DNA of 64,000 nucleotides from Prevotella sp. (GTDB lineage: Bacteria > Bacteroidota > Bacteroidia > Bacteroidales > Bacteroidaceae), in contig JAFYYV010000009.1 in NCBI GenBank assembly GCA_017557405.1, positions 62,001 to 126,000 of the forward strand, in the 5' to 3' direction. A program made the translations under genes and the position numbers. Positions within the stretch are counted from its first letter, which is position 1. Each line of letters opens with the position of its first letter. Below, piece after piece: positions 1 to 7,444 of the stretch. A model generated the notes under the pieces. That model saw only the letters and a list, made by a program, of their open reading frames with translations. It was not told the origin of the DNA and made no database searches.

Positions 1-126
1 TTCCGTTTCTGCGGTTGCTTCCGTTGTCTCAGCCTTCTCAACGGTTTTTTTGTCTGTGCAGTTTGTTGTCAGGACGGCTATCATCAATCCCAGCAACAGA
101 AATAGTCGATTCTTCATTGTTTTCAT
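1..126 (-). CDS. Lipoprotein, N-terminal part only (cut by window edge)
   Basis: An open frame on the minus strand starts at 126 (or at a second in-frame ATG at 117) and runs off the left edge. The 42 visible residues form a basic start, a hydrophobic stretch (LFLLLGLMIAVL) and a cysteine in TTNC, which reads as a lipoprotein signal, followed by a Thr/Glu/Ala-rich linker. This layout resembles the lipoprotein at 30276-31271, but too little is visible to claim homology. Function unknown; the body of the gene lies outside the window. Confidence 0.6.
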   Translation of the reverse strand, partial: MKTMKNRLFLLLGLMIAVLTTNCTDKKTVEKAETTEATAETE

Positions 127-160
127 TATTGAGGTTTTAAGGAAAAGGGGTAATTATATA

Positions 161-216
161 AACTTATCAACTCATAAACTTACGAACTAATCAACTCACG
201 AACTCATGAACTTATT
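161..216. repeat. 8-bp tandem array, AACTYANN type, 7 units
   Basis: Seven consecutive 8-bp units with no indel: AACTTATC, AACTCATA, AACTTACG, AACTAATC, AACTCACG, AACTCATG, AACTTATT. They fill the gap between the end of the RDD gene (219) and the start of the lipoprotein gene (126). The first four bases AACT are invariant and the last two vary. The same unit type recurs at 5012-5083 and, weaker, at 1961-2000. Confidence 0.8.
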
Positions 217-218
217 CC

Positions 219-947
219 TCAAATAATCTGTGTGGCGTAGAAGCGGTAGTCGTAGAGCAGGGTGATGAGGAAATTGGCATCGGACCCTTTTTTCGGACGA
301 ATACCCAATGCTTCTTGCACTTTCTGCGAGAGTTGACGGACGCGTTGTTCATCGTAATTGGCAGAGTCGGCCATTACTTGCTCGATGACGTTGATTTGTC
401 CTTGCGAAAGTTCGGCTGCTTCGGGATAGGTAGGGCGATAGTGGCGTGAGACACTATAGAACTCGTCGAGCGACACGTGAATCTGGTTGATATTGTCGGT
501 CTTGATGACCATCGTGCCAGCGGCAAGGTCGCCAAGTCGTTGGTTGTTTTTGGTAAGGATGACGGCAATCGTACCCATTCCTGTGGTGAGCCATAGGTCG
601 AAAGGCAGCAATATCCATCGGAGTAGGATGGCTCCGAAAGTGGGAGCGGAACCGTCAACCATTACGACGCGCGTGTGCAAAAGGAACTTGCCGACCGTTT
701 GTCCGTGTGTGAGCGTTTCGCAGATGGCGGAATAGAAAAAGAAAGGAAAGTAGGAGAGGACGGGAATGAGCCACGTGTCGAAGTCGTAGACATTTTTGTC
801 GATGAACTCCACGAAGTAGAATGCGGCATAGGCATAGATGAAGAGCACGACAACGTCGATGAGCCTTGCGAAGATGCGTTCGCCGACGCTGGCAGGAGTC
901 TGGCTGATTTGTACGTATTGGCCAGTTATGATGTTTGATTCCGACAT
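219..947 (-). CDS. RDD family integral membrane protein
   Basis: A 242-residue protein with an RDD domain over about residues 20-150. The family's conserved Arg/Asp positions are visible as RLID near 28-31, RWILLPFD in the middle and QRLGDLAAGT after it, between three hydrophobic segments. A soluble C-terminal stretch of about 90 residues follows. The role of RDD proteins is poorly defined, with transport or ion homeostasis suggested for some. It is divergent from, and shares a promoter with, the SpoIIM-like/MoxR/DUF58 cluster, an arrangement also seen in other Bacteroidetes, so it probably works with that cluster at the membrane. Start at 947 follows a good minus-strand promoter by about 20 nt. 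Confidence 0.85.
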   Translation of the reverse strand: MSESNIITGQYVQISQTPASVGERIFARLIDVVVLFIYAYAAFYFVEFIDKNVYDFDTWLIPVLSYFPFFFYSAICETLTHGQTVGKFLLHTRVVMVDGSAPTFGAILLRWILLPFDLWLTTGMGTIAVILTKNNQRLGDLAAGTMVIKTDNINQIHVSLDEFYSVSRHYRPTYPEAAELSQGQINVIEQVMADSANYDEQRVRQLSQKVQEALGIRPKKGSDANFLITLLYDYRFYATQII

Positions 948-964
948 GTTTTTTCTTGTTTTGC

Positions 965-998
965 TTGCAAATTTAAGTGAAATTGTTTACTTTTGCAA
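965..998. promoter_or_regulatory. Interlocked bidirectional promoter, RDD gene / SpoIIM-like operon
   Basis: Plus strand: CTTG at 964-967, a 20-bp spacer, TACTTTTG at 988-995. Minus strand: CTTG (complement of 996-999), a 20-bp spacer, TAAATTTG (complement of 968-975). Both fit the Bacteroidetes primary-sigma consensus TTG-N19-21-TAnnTTTG. Each -7 element directly abuts the -33 element of the opposite promoter, so a polymerase bound one way covers the other promoter. Confidence 0.8.
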
Positions 999-1004
999 GA
1001 CTTA

Positions 1005-1961
1005 ATGAAAGAAATCACGTTTATACGAAATAATTTTGACAAATGGAGGCATCTGGAGGAGATGCTTGCGGATGTTGATGGCCAGTCGCCTGCCGACTTG
1101 GCCGACATGTATGTCGACCTGACTGCTGATTTGGCATTCGCCCAGAGTCATTATCCCAAGTCGCGCATCACGTTGTATCTGAACAACCTGTCGTCGACAC
1201 TCCACAACGAGATTTACAAGAACAAGCACGAGAAATGGTCGCGTCTGCTGACGTTCTGGACGCGCGAGGTTCCGCTGACGATGTATCAGGAGCGGAAGAT
1301 GCTGCTGATCTCTTTCCTTGTCTTTGTGGGGTGCGCTTTGATAGGTGTGATATCGCAGATGGCCGACCCGGAATTCGTTCGTGTGATATTGGGTGACTCT
1401 TATGTGGAGATGACGCTTGAAAACATCGCGAATGGCAAACCGATGGACGTGTATAATGGCGGCAACGAGACCGACATGTTCCTCGGCATTACATTAAATA
1501 ATGTATGGGTGTCGTTCCAGACGTTTATTCTCGGCATCTTCACCAGTCTTGGCACGTGTTGGGCATTGTTCAATAACGGCATCATGATGGGTTCGTTCGA
1601 GGCGTTCTTTTATCAGCACGGCTTGCTGGGCGAGAGTCTGTTGGCGGTGTTCCTGCACGGAACGTTGGAGATTTCCGCCATCATCGTGGCAGGTGCCGCA
1701 GGTATAGCGTTGGGCAACAGTTGGCTGTTCCCAGGCACATATAGCAGGATTGTGTCGTTTCAACGCGGCGCCAAACGAGGCTTGAAGATCATCGTGGGAA
1801 CTGTGCCCATCTTCGTGGTGGCAGGTTTCATCGAGGGTTTCCTGACCCGCCATACCGAGGTGAACGACTGGTTGCGTTTGGCGTTCATCCTCTTGTCGTT
1901 GGCATTTGTGATATTCTATTTCATCGTTTATCCGCGAAGACTTCACAATAAAAACAATTGA
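1005..1961 (+). CDS. SpoIIM-like (DUF95) membrane protein
   Basis: An integral membrane protein of the stage II sporulation protein M / DUF95 family. The N-terminal 95 residues are soluble and the rest holds about five hydrophobic segments, including the Gly/Phe-rich stretch with LNNVWVSFQTFILG and HGTLEISAIIVAGAAG that I recognise from the family. The frame is open from a TTG at 993, but 993-995 lies inside the promoter's -7 element, so the ATG at 1005 is chosen (318 residues). That leaves a leader of only a few bases. Nothing suggests sporulation; in Bacteroidetes the family sits beside RDD, MoxR and DUF58 genes, as here. Confidence 0.85.
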   Translation: MKEITFIRNNFDKWRHLEEMLADVDGQSPADLADMYVDLTADLAFAQSHYPKSRITLYLNNLSSTLHNEIYKNKHEKWSRLLTFWTREVPLTMYQERKMLLISFLVFVGCALIGVISQMADPEFVRVILGDSYVEMTLENIANGKPMDVYNGGNETDMFLGITLNNVWVSFQTFILGIFTSLGTCWALFNNGIMMGSFEAFFYQHGLLGESLLAVFLHGTLEISAIIVAGAAGIALGNSWLFPGTYSRIVSFQRGAKRGLKIIVGTVPIFVVAGFIEGFLTRHTEVNDWLRLAFILLSLAFVIFYFIVYPRRLHNKNN

Positions 1962-2000
1962 CTCAAAACTTATAAACACATAGAATCTTAGACATAAATA
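1961..2000. repeat. Degenerate 8-bp periodic linker
   Basis: The gap between the SpoIIM-like stop codon and the next start reads as roughly 8-bp steps: AAACTTAT, AAACACAT, AGAATCTT, AGACATAA. It resembles the AACTYANN arrays at 161-216 and 5012-5083 but is much more diverged, so it is scored lower. Confidence 0.45.
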
Positions 2001-2971
2001 TGGAAAAGGAACGATTGGTGATTTATAAAGTGCGTACATTTGGCGACAAACTGAATGTGACATTCGACTTCATACGCGAGAACTGGCGTCCGATGTTGAA
2101 ATACATGACCTACATGATGTTGCCGTTGGCTTGCGTGTTGGGTGTGACGTTGAGTAAGTTTATGACCATCTATACGAAACTGTTGGTGGACAAACAAACT
2201 CCGGACTCGTACGCTGGAATAGCCATTTCCTATGGATTGACGATTTTGCTCTATGTGTTTGCCACATTGTTGCTGTCGACAATCGTGTATTCGCTGATGA
2301 GGATTTACCAAGAGCGCAAGAACCGGCTTGAGGATTTGACCTACGCAGAACTGAAACCAACGTTCTGGCGGATGTTCAAACGGATGTTGATATTAGGATT
2401 GGTATTCCTTGTCTTGTATGTGCTGGCCATTGTTCTCATGATTGGATTGGCAGCGCTTTCGCCTTGGACGCTCCTGTTGACGATTCCCGCCCTTCTTGTT
2501 TGTATCGTTCCTTTGGCTTATTGGACGCCCTCATATATGTTTGAGGATATCTCCGTGTTCGCCGCATTTGAAAAGTCATATCGATTGGGCTTCCCCACAT
2601 GGGGCGGCATCGTGCTCATCATCATAGTACTCGGCTTCTTGTCGACGGCTATCAGTTCAATTGCCAGCATTCCTTGGTCGATTGGTTTGGTTGTTTTCAC
2701 GATGTTGAGTGAGTCTGGCGACGGGAACGTTCCTGTGCTGATGGAGTTTCTGATGTATCTGCTCACAGTCGTTCAGGCCTATTGTACGTTGGTGGTTTCC
2801 TCGTTGGGTCTTGTTGGAATGGCGTTCCAGTATGGTCATGCAGCCGACAAGATAGACGGAATCACAATGGACAGGAACATCAAGAACTTCGAACAACTGG
2901 GCGACGACAACATAGATGCTCCCGACGTGATGGAGATGGACAATGAGTTTGACGACTTCGATAAATTGTAA
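2000..2971 (+). CDS. Polytopic membrane protein of the MoxR/DUF58 cluster
   Basis: A 323-residue protein with about six hydrophobic segments (for example MLPLACVLGVTL near 40, ILLYVFATLLLSTIVYSL near 85, and a long pair near 130-170). It ends in an acidic tail rich in Asp and Glu (about residues 300-323). I cannot assign a named family with certainty; it has the look of the glycerophosphodiester-phosphodiesterase-like or DUF4013-type membrane proteins that flank DUF4129 genes in Bacteroidetes. It lies 38 nt after the SpoIIM-like gene and 7 nt before the DUF4129 gene, so it is almost certainly cotranscribed. Confidence 0.75.
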   Translation: MEKERLVIYKVRTFGDKLNVTFDFIRENWRPMLKYMTYMMLPLACVLGVTLSKFMTIYTKLLVDKQTPDSYAGIAISYGLTILLYVFATLLLSTIVYSLMRIYQERKNRLEDLTYAELKPTFWRMFKRMLILGLVFLVLYVLAIVLMIGLAALSPWTLLLTIPALLVCIVPLAYWTPSYMFEDISVFAAFEKSYRLGFPTWGGIVLIIIVLGFLSTAISSIASIPWSIGLVVFTMLSESGDGNVPVLMEFLMYLLTVVQAYCTLVVSSLGLVGMAFQYGHAADKIDGITMDRNIKNFEQLGDDNIDAPDVMEMDNEFDDFDKL

Positions 2972-2978
2972 TTCATAA

Positions 2979-3620
2979 ATGACAGCGCAAGACACATTGA
3001 GGGTCGACACCGAACTGCTGGAACAATTCCAGAATAGTGGCGACTTTGACTACGGACGCGAGTTGGTGGCCCCCGACTTCAATGTGTTGGAATGGCTGAC
3101 CATGCAGATTCGCAACTTCCTCAACGATATATTCAATAGTGAGACGATGGCTTTCCTTGAACCGAAGTTCTGGCTTCTGGTGGCTATCATCTTGTTGATA
3201 GCAGCCATCGCCTATTATCTCATCAAACGCCCGGAGTTCTTCAAACGTACGGAAACAGAAGAGGCGTTGGATTATGAGGTGACCGAGGACAACATCTATG
3301 GTGTCGATTTCAGCAAGGAGATAGTAAAAGCCGTGGAGCGAAGCGATTGGCACGAGGCAGTCAGGTTGACCTATCTGAATACGCTGCGTTGGCTTAGTGA
3401 CCACGAAAAGATTAATTGGCGCCCATCGAAGACGCCGACGCAATATACCAGGGAAATCACTTCCAACGAGTTCCGCACCCTCACCCAGCATTTCATGCGT
3501 GTGAGATATGGTAATTTCAAGGCCACTCGCGATTTGTACGAAGAGTGTCAACGGTTGTCGGATGTGGAGATGGGAAAGCAGGAATCTGCAACAACCGATG
3601 AGAAAGGAGGGCAGTCATGA
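2979..3620 (+). CDS. DUF4129 domain protein
   Basis: A 213-residue protein with one transmembrane helix (WLLVAIILLIAAIAYYLI, about 66-83). The C-terminal DUF4129 region (about 120-205) contains the recognisable AVRLTYLNTLRWLSDH and TPTQYTREI stretches. DUF4129 proteins are regularly linked to MoxR ATPases and to transglutaminase or DUF58 proteins; their biochemical role is not settled. The stop codon overlaps the start of the DUF4350 gene by 4 nt (ATGA), which points to translational coupling and possibly to a complex between the two products. Confidence 0.85.
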   Translation: MTAQDTLRVDTELLEQFQNSGDFDYGRELVAPDFNVLEWLTMQIRNFLNDIFNSETMAFLEPKFWLLVAIILLIAAIAYYLIKRPEFFKRTETEEALDYEVTEDNIYGVDFSKEIVKAVERSDWHEAVRLTYLNTLRWLSDHEKINWRPSKTPTQYTREITSNEFRTLTQHFMRVRYGNFKATRDLYEECQRLSDVEMGKQESATTDEKGGQS

Positions 3621-5020
3621 ACAAGCGTTTCATTCTTGGCATCGTAGCCTTCATCCTGCTCGTGTTTTTCATGCAGTTGCGCATGCCCAAGCAGTTCTCT
3701 TGGGATATGACCTTCCGACACGACAGCACCGATCCCTTCGGTTGCAAGTTGTTCGACTCGTTGATGACGGTTTCACTCGACAAGGGCTATACGGTGGAGA
3801 GCAAGACCTTTTATCAGCTCGCCCACGACTCCGCATGGAAGGGAAAACCGCGTGGCGTGTTGATGGTCTGCCGCCATTGGGATCCCGACTCGGTCACCAT
3901 CTGCCAGATGCTCGACCTCGTCCAGCAAGGTAATGTCGTGATGATAGCCAACAACTCACTTTATTCAAGTCGGCTATTGCGCGATACGTTGCAACTTGCC
4001 CATGTGTCATATTCGTATACTGAGTTCTCGCCCCAGAACATTCGCCGCAGGATGGAGAATAGCATTTACCATTCGTATGACACCATCTATTATGTGGGCC
4101 ATCCCGAAGTCTATCCTCGTCATTTCTATCCGCTCTATGCAAACCTTGTAGAGTCGTATTTTTTCTCTTACGAAGAAGATTCGATCGAGATGGATTGCGA
4201 CACTTTGGCTTATATGAAGGAAGAGCGTACTATTTGGGAGCATGTGGATTCCGTAAAACGTAACATAGAAGAACTCAGAGCCTCTTCTGCCAACTCTACC
4301 GTTGAGATGGATGAAGAACCTCCTGTCGACTCCGTAGAAATAGTATACTCTGACAAAAAACAAATAATAATTCACAATCCCATCGCTATCTCGTTCAACC
4401 GAGGGAAAGGACGGTTGATACTAGTTACAGCACCTTTGCTCTTCACCAACTTCTCCGCGCTCAACGATACTGTTTCGGGGTTGACAAACCGTTTGATGTC
4501 CGAGTTTGGAGACCTGCCGGTGGTGAGAACCGACAAATATGCAGAATCTACATTGGACGAAGCACGACAGAGTTCACCCTTACGTTATTTAGTCTCCCAG
4601 CCTCCGTTGCGTTGGGCGCTATATACAGGTTTGGTGATGCTGCTGCTCTTCATGGTGTTCAACTCGCGTCGTAGGCAACGAGTCATTCCTGTCGTAAAAC
4701 CTCCCTCCAATCGTTCGTTAGAGTTCATGAAGCTTGTGGGCACGCTCTATTACGAGCGCCACGACAATGCCGACTTGCTACACACGAAGTATCGCAGTTT
4801 CGTGGAGGAGGTGCGTCGGAAAACAGGGTTGGATATCGACGACGATACCGATGATGAACAACTCTTCGAACTATTGGCTGAGAAGACGGGAATGGAGATG
4901 GCTGAATTGCGCAATTTCATTCTGCGGTTACGTCAGATTGAAGCCCAAGAAGGTAGTTTGCGCGACGAACCGATGAAGCATCAAATCAACAAGATGAACA
5001 AGATATTGTATCACTTATAA
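3617..5020 (+). CDS. DUF4350 domain protein
   Basis: A 467-residue protein. An N-terminal membrane anchor (FILGIVAFILLVFFM, about 5-19) precedes a DUF4350 region (about 25-300). A second hydrophobic helix (WALYTGLVMLLLFMVF, about 333-348) follows, then a basic RRRQR stop-transfer and a cytoplasmic tail of about 110 residues. The fold of DUF4350 recalls the GldG/IfT family, but I cannot show this from the sequence. It overlaps the DUF4129 stop by 4 nt. The last codons (CAC TTA TAA) already belong to the 8-bp array that fills the following gap. Confidence 0.85.
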   Translation: MNKRFILGIVAFILLVFFMQLRMPKQFSWDMTFRHDSTDPFGCKLFDSLMTVSLDKGYTVESKTFYQLAHDSAWKGKPRGVLMVCRHWDPDSVTICQMLDLVQQGNVVMIANNSLYSSRLLRDTLQLAHVSYSYTEFSPQNIRRRMENSIYHSYDTIYYVGHPEVYPRHFYPLYANLVESYFFSYEEDSIEMDCDTLAYMKEERTIWEHVDSVKRNIEELRASSANSTVEMDEEPPVDSVEIVYSDKKQIIIHNPIAISFNRGKGRLILVTAPLLFTNFSALNDTVSGLTNRLMSEFGDLPVVRTDKYAESTLDEARQSSPLRYLVSQPPLRWALYTGLVMLLLFMVFNSRRRQRVIPVVKPPSNRSLEFMKLVGTLYYERHDNADLLHTKYRSFVEEVRRKTGLDIDDDTDDEQLFELLAEKTGMEMAELRNFILRLRQIEAQEGSLRDEPMKHQINKMNKILYHL

Positions 5021-5083
5021 ACTCATAAACTAAGAAACTTATAAACTCAAGAACTTATAACCTCAAAACCTCATAAAACTCAC
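5012..5083. repeat. 8-bp tandem array, AACTYATA type, about 9 units
   Basis: Consecutive 8-bp units from inside the DUF4350 stop codon to just before the moxR start: CACTTATA, AACTCATA, AACTAAGA, AACTTATA, AACTCAAG, AACTTATA, ACCTCAAA, ACCTCATA, AAACTCAC. There is no indel although the sequence is degenerate. Because 8 is not a multiple of 3, the TAA inside the unit recurs in all frames. Confidence 0.8.
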
Positions 5084-5087
5084 TCAT

Positions 5088-6050
5088 ATGGAAGAAAGAA
5101 TGGATTTGACTCTCTTTTCTGAGAAGATCGAACGGCTGAAGAATCAGATTGCCAACATCATCGTAGGGCAAGAGACGGCTGTCGACATGGTGCTCACATC
5201 GATGCTCGCCGATGGTCATGTGCTCATCGAGGGAGTGCCAGGTGTTGCAAAGACGCTGTTGGCAAGATTGATCGCCCGATTGGTGGATGCGCGTTTCTCA
5301 CGCGTCCAGTTCACGCCCGACCTCATGCCTAGTGATGTGTTGGGTACGACAGTATTCAATATGAAGACGGGCGAGTTTGATTTCCACCAAGGACCTGTGT
5401 TCAGCGACATCGTGCTGGTGGATGAAATCAACCGTGCACCAGCGAAGACACAAGCCGCACTCTTCGAGGTGATGGAAGAGCGTCAGGTGACCATCGATGG
5501 AACATCGCGTCAGATGGGTTCCGTGTTCACCATCCTGGCTACGCAGAACCCTGTGGAGCAGGAGGGAACTTACCGGCTTCCCGAAGCCCAGCTCGACCGC
5601 TTCCTCATGAAAATCACCATGGGCTATCCTTCGCTCGACGAGGAAGTGGCCATCCTCGAGCGTCATCTGGGGCGTGCGTCGTTCGTCAAACTTAATGATG
5701 TGGAACCCGTGCTGACGTTGGACGAGTTATTGCAATTGCGTGGCATGTTGCAGAATGTGGTCGTTGAAACATCGTTGTTGCGTTACATCGCGCAGATTGT
5801 CCAGCAGACACGTTCGTCGAAGGCCACCTATCTCGGTGCTTCGCCTCGTGCTACGGTGGCCATCATGCAGACGGCAAAGGCTCATGCCTTGCTGACAGGA
5901 CGCGATTTCGTGGCTCCCGACGATATCAAGGTCGTAGCACCCTATGTGCTCAATCATCGTCTGGTGCTTACCGCTGAGGCCGAGATGGAAGGTTACACCC
6001 CGTTGAAGGTCGCCCAGCGACTCATAGAGAAAGTGGAGGTTCCCAAGTGA
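5088..6050 (+). CDS. MoxR family AAA+ ATPase
   Basis: A 320-residue AAA+ protein of the MoxR family. Walker A is GVPGVAKT at 49-56 and Walker B is IVLVDEINRAP with the DE pair at 112-113. The sensor-1 Asn is in ATQNPVEQEGTYRLPEAQLDRF, a MoxR hallmark. MoxR ATPases are chaperone-like and are thought to activate or assemble partner complexes, often containing von Willebrand A domains. The DUF58 gene follows after 43 nt and the DUF4129/DUF4350 pair precedes it. An in-frame ATG at 5100 is an alternative start. Confidence 0.95.
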   Translation: MEERMDLTLFSEKIERLKNQIANIIVGQETAVDMVLTSMLADGHVLIEGVPGVAKTLLARLIARLVDARFSRVQFTPDLMPSDVLGTTVFNMKTGEFDFHQGPVFSDIVLVDEINRAPAKTQAALFEVMEERQVTIDGTSRQMGSVFTILATQNPVEQEGTYRLPEAQLDRFLMKITMGYPSLDEEVAILERHLGRASFVKLNDVEPVLTLDELLQLRGMLQNVVVETSLLRYIAQIVQQTRSSKATYLGASPRATVAIMQTAKAHALLTGRDFVAPDDIKVVAPYVLNHRLVLTAEAEMEGYTPLKVAQRLIEKVEVPK

Positions 6051-6054
6051 TTAA

Positions 6055-6093
6055 TATCTCTTATCTCCTTATCTTTTATCCCCCTATCTATTC
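6055..6093. repeat. 8-bp periodic linker, TATCTNNT type
   Basis: The gap between the moxR stop and the DUF58 start is filled by near-8-bp steps: TATCTCT, TATCTCCT, TATCTTTT, ATCCCCCT, ATCTATTC. The first is 7 bp and the rest are 8. A different word from the AACTYATA arrays, but the same period. Related linkers lie at 7405-7441 (complementary word) and 51713-51743. Confidence 0.6.
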
Positions 6094-7404
6094 ATGTTTC
6101 TGAGTCGTAGGTTCTATATCATCCTCTCCATCATCATTGCCGTGCTGGGCAGTGGTTATTGGTTTGCGCCGATGTTCGACATTGGCCGCGTGTTGCTGGT
6201 GGCATTTGCCGTGGCTGCCGTGGTGGATGTTGTCCTTTTGTATATGAAGAAAGGTGTGCAAGCCGTTCGCCAATGTGCCGACCGTTTTTCCAATGGTGAT
6301 GAGAACGATGTCAACTTGTTACTCACCAATTCCTATCCTTTCAAGGTTTGGCTCAACATCATTGACGAGATACCGCATGTGTTCCAGCGACGCGACATCA
6401 ATTTCAAGACCAGCATTCAACCTTCTGGTGTGCAGACCATCACCTATCAGTTGCGTCCCACCCAGCGTGGCGTCTATGGCTTTGGCGACATCCGTGTGTT
6501 CGTACAGACAGTATTGGGACTTGTTCAACGGCGCATCACTAGTGAAGGGAAACGCGATGTGAAGGTATATCCTTCTTACCTGATGCTCCACAAATACGAG
6601 TTGCTGGCCATCAGCAACCGATTGACCGAGCTGGGCATCAAGCGTATTCGCCGCGTGGGCAACAACACCGAATTCGAACAAATCAAGGATTATGTGGCAG
6701 GTGATGACTTCCGCACCATCAACTGGAAGGCTTCTGCGCGGCGCAGCCATCTCATGGTGAATGTCTATCAGGACGAGCGGTCGCAACAGGTGTTTAACGT
6801 CATCGACAAAGGTCGTGTCATGCAGCATGCATTTCATGGGATGACCCTCTTCGACTATGCCATCAATGCCTCGCTCGTACTCTCGTATATCGCCATGCAC
6901 AAGGAGGACAAGGCAGGTCTTTGCACCTTCAGCGACCAGTTCGACACGTTTATCCCTGCCCAGCGTAGTCCTGGCCACATGCAGAACATCCTCGAGAGCC
7001 TCTATGGGCAGCAGACAACGTTCGGCGAGACCGACTTCTCTGCCTTGCTCGATGCTGTGAACCGTCATGTCACCAAGCGCAGCCTGATGATTGTCTACAC
7101 CAGTTTCAGCGGTGTTGTGGCCATGCGTCGCCAATTGCCCTATCTGTTGCAACTGGCACGTCGTCATCGTGTGTTGGTCGTCTATTTCGAGGATGCTGAA
7201 CAAAAGGAATACGTGGCTACTCGTGCGCATACCACCGAAGAGCATTATCAACACGTGGTTGCCGAGAAGTTCATCGCTGAGCAACGACGCATCTCCACCA
7301 TACTCAGTCAGCATGGTATTCTCAATCTGTTGACGACGCCTGATAATCTATCGCCCGACATCGTCAACAAATACTTGGAGTTGAAAGAAAGAGGAGTATT
7401 TTGA
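6094..7404 (+). CDS. DUF58 domain protein, MoxR partner
   Basis: A 436-residue protein. Two N-terminal hydrophobic segments (about 7-25 and 31-50) precede a beta-rich region and the DUF58 signature VAGDDFRTINWKASARR at 201-217. A von Willebrand A-like second half follows (SLMIVYTSFSGVVAMRR near 330). DUF58 proteins occur next to MoxR ATPases throughout bacteria and are thought to be their membrane-bound clients. It is the last plus-strand gene of the cluster begun at 1005. Confidence 0.92.
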   Translation: MFLSRRFYIILSIIIAVLGSGYWFAPMFDIGRVLLVAFAVAAVVDVVLLYMKKGVQAVRQCADRFSNGDENDVNLLLTNSYPFKVWLNIIDEIPHVFQRRDINFKTSIQPSGVQTITYQLRPTQRGVYGFGDIRVFVQTVLGLVQRRITSEGKRDVKVYPSYLMLHKYELLAISNRLTELGIKRIRRVGNNTEFEQIKDYVAGDDFRTINWKASARRSHLMVNVYQDERSQQVFNVIDKGRVMQHAFHGMTLFDYAINASLVLSYIAMHKEDKAGLCTFSDQFDTFIPAQRSPGHMQNILESLYGQQTTFGETDFSALLDAVNRHVTKRSLMIVYTSFSGVVAMRRQLPYLLQLARRHRVLVVYFEDAEQKEYVATRAHTTEEHYQHVVAEKFIAEQRRISTILSQHGILNLLTTPDNLSPDIVNKYLELKERGVF

Positions 7405-7441
7405 AGATATTGAGATACTAGATAAGAGATATATAGATATC
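7405..7441. repeat. Short periodic linker, AGATANNG type
   Basis: Directly after the DUF58 stop codon come AGATATTG, AGATACTA, GATAAGAG, ATATATAG. The word is the complement of the TATCT steps before the same gene, so the DUF58 gene is bracketed by linkers of inverse sense. The period is 7-8 bp and degenerate. It separates the DUF58 gene from the convergent esterase gene. Confidence 0.45.
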
Positions 7442-7444
7442 AAA

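Noticed and set aside
1005-1961. Evidence for sporulation (SpoIIM-like and, at 55648, a stage 0 sporulation-type PSP1 protein)
   Set aside because: Both families are widespread in non-sporulating bacteria, and no sporulation regulators or other spo genes are present.
6319-7314. 331-codon frame antisense to the DUF58 gene
   Set aside because: It lies wholly inside a recognised gene on the other strand; its residues (His-rich, no hydrophobic pattern) are those of a frame shadow. The same applies to 10069-10818 (-), 57015-58055 (+), 59404-60387 (-) and 45099-45926 (-).
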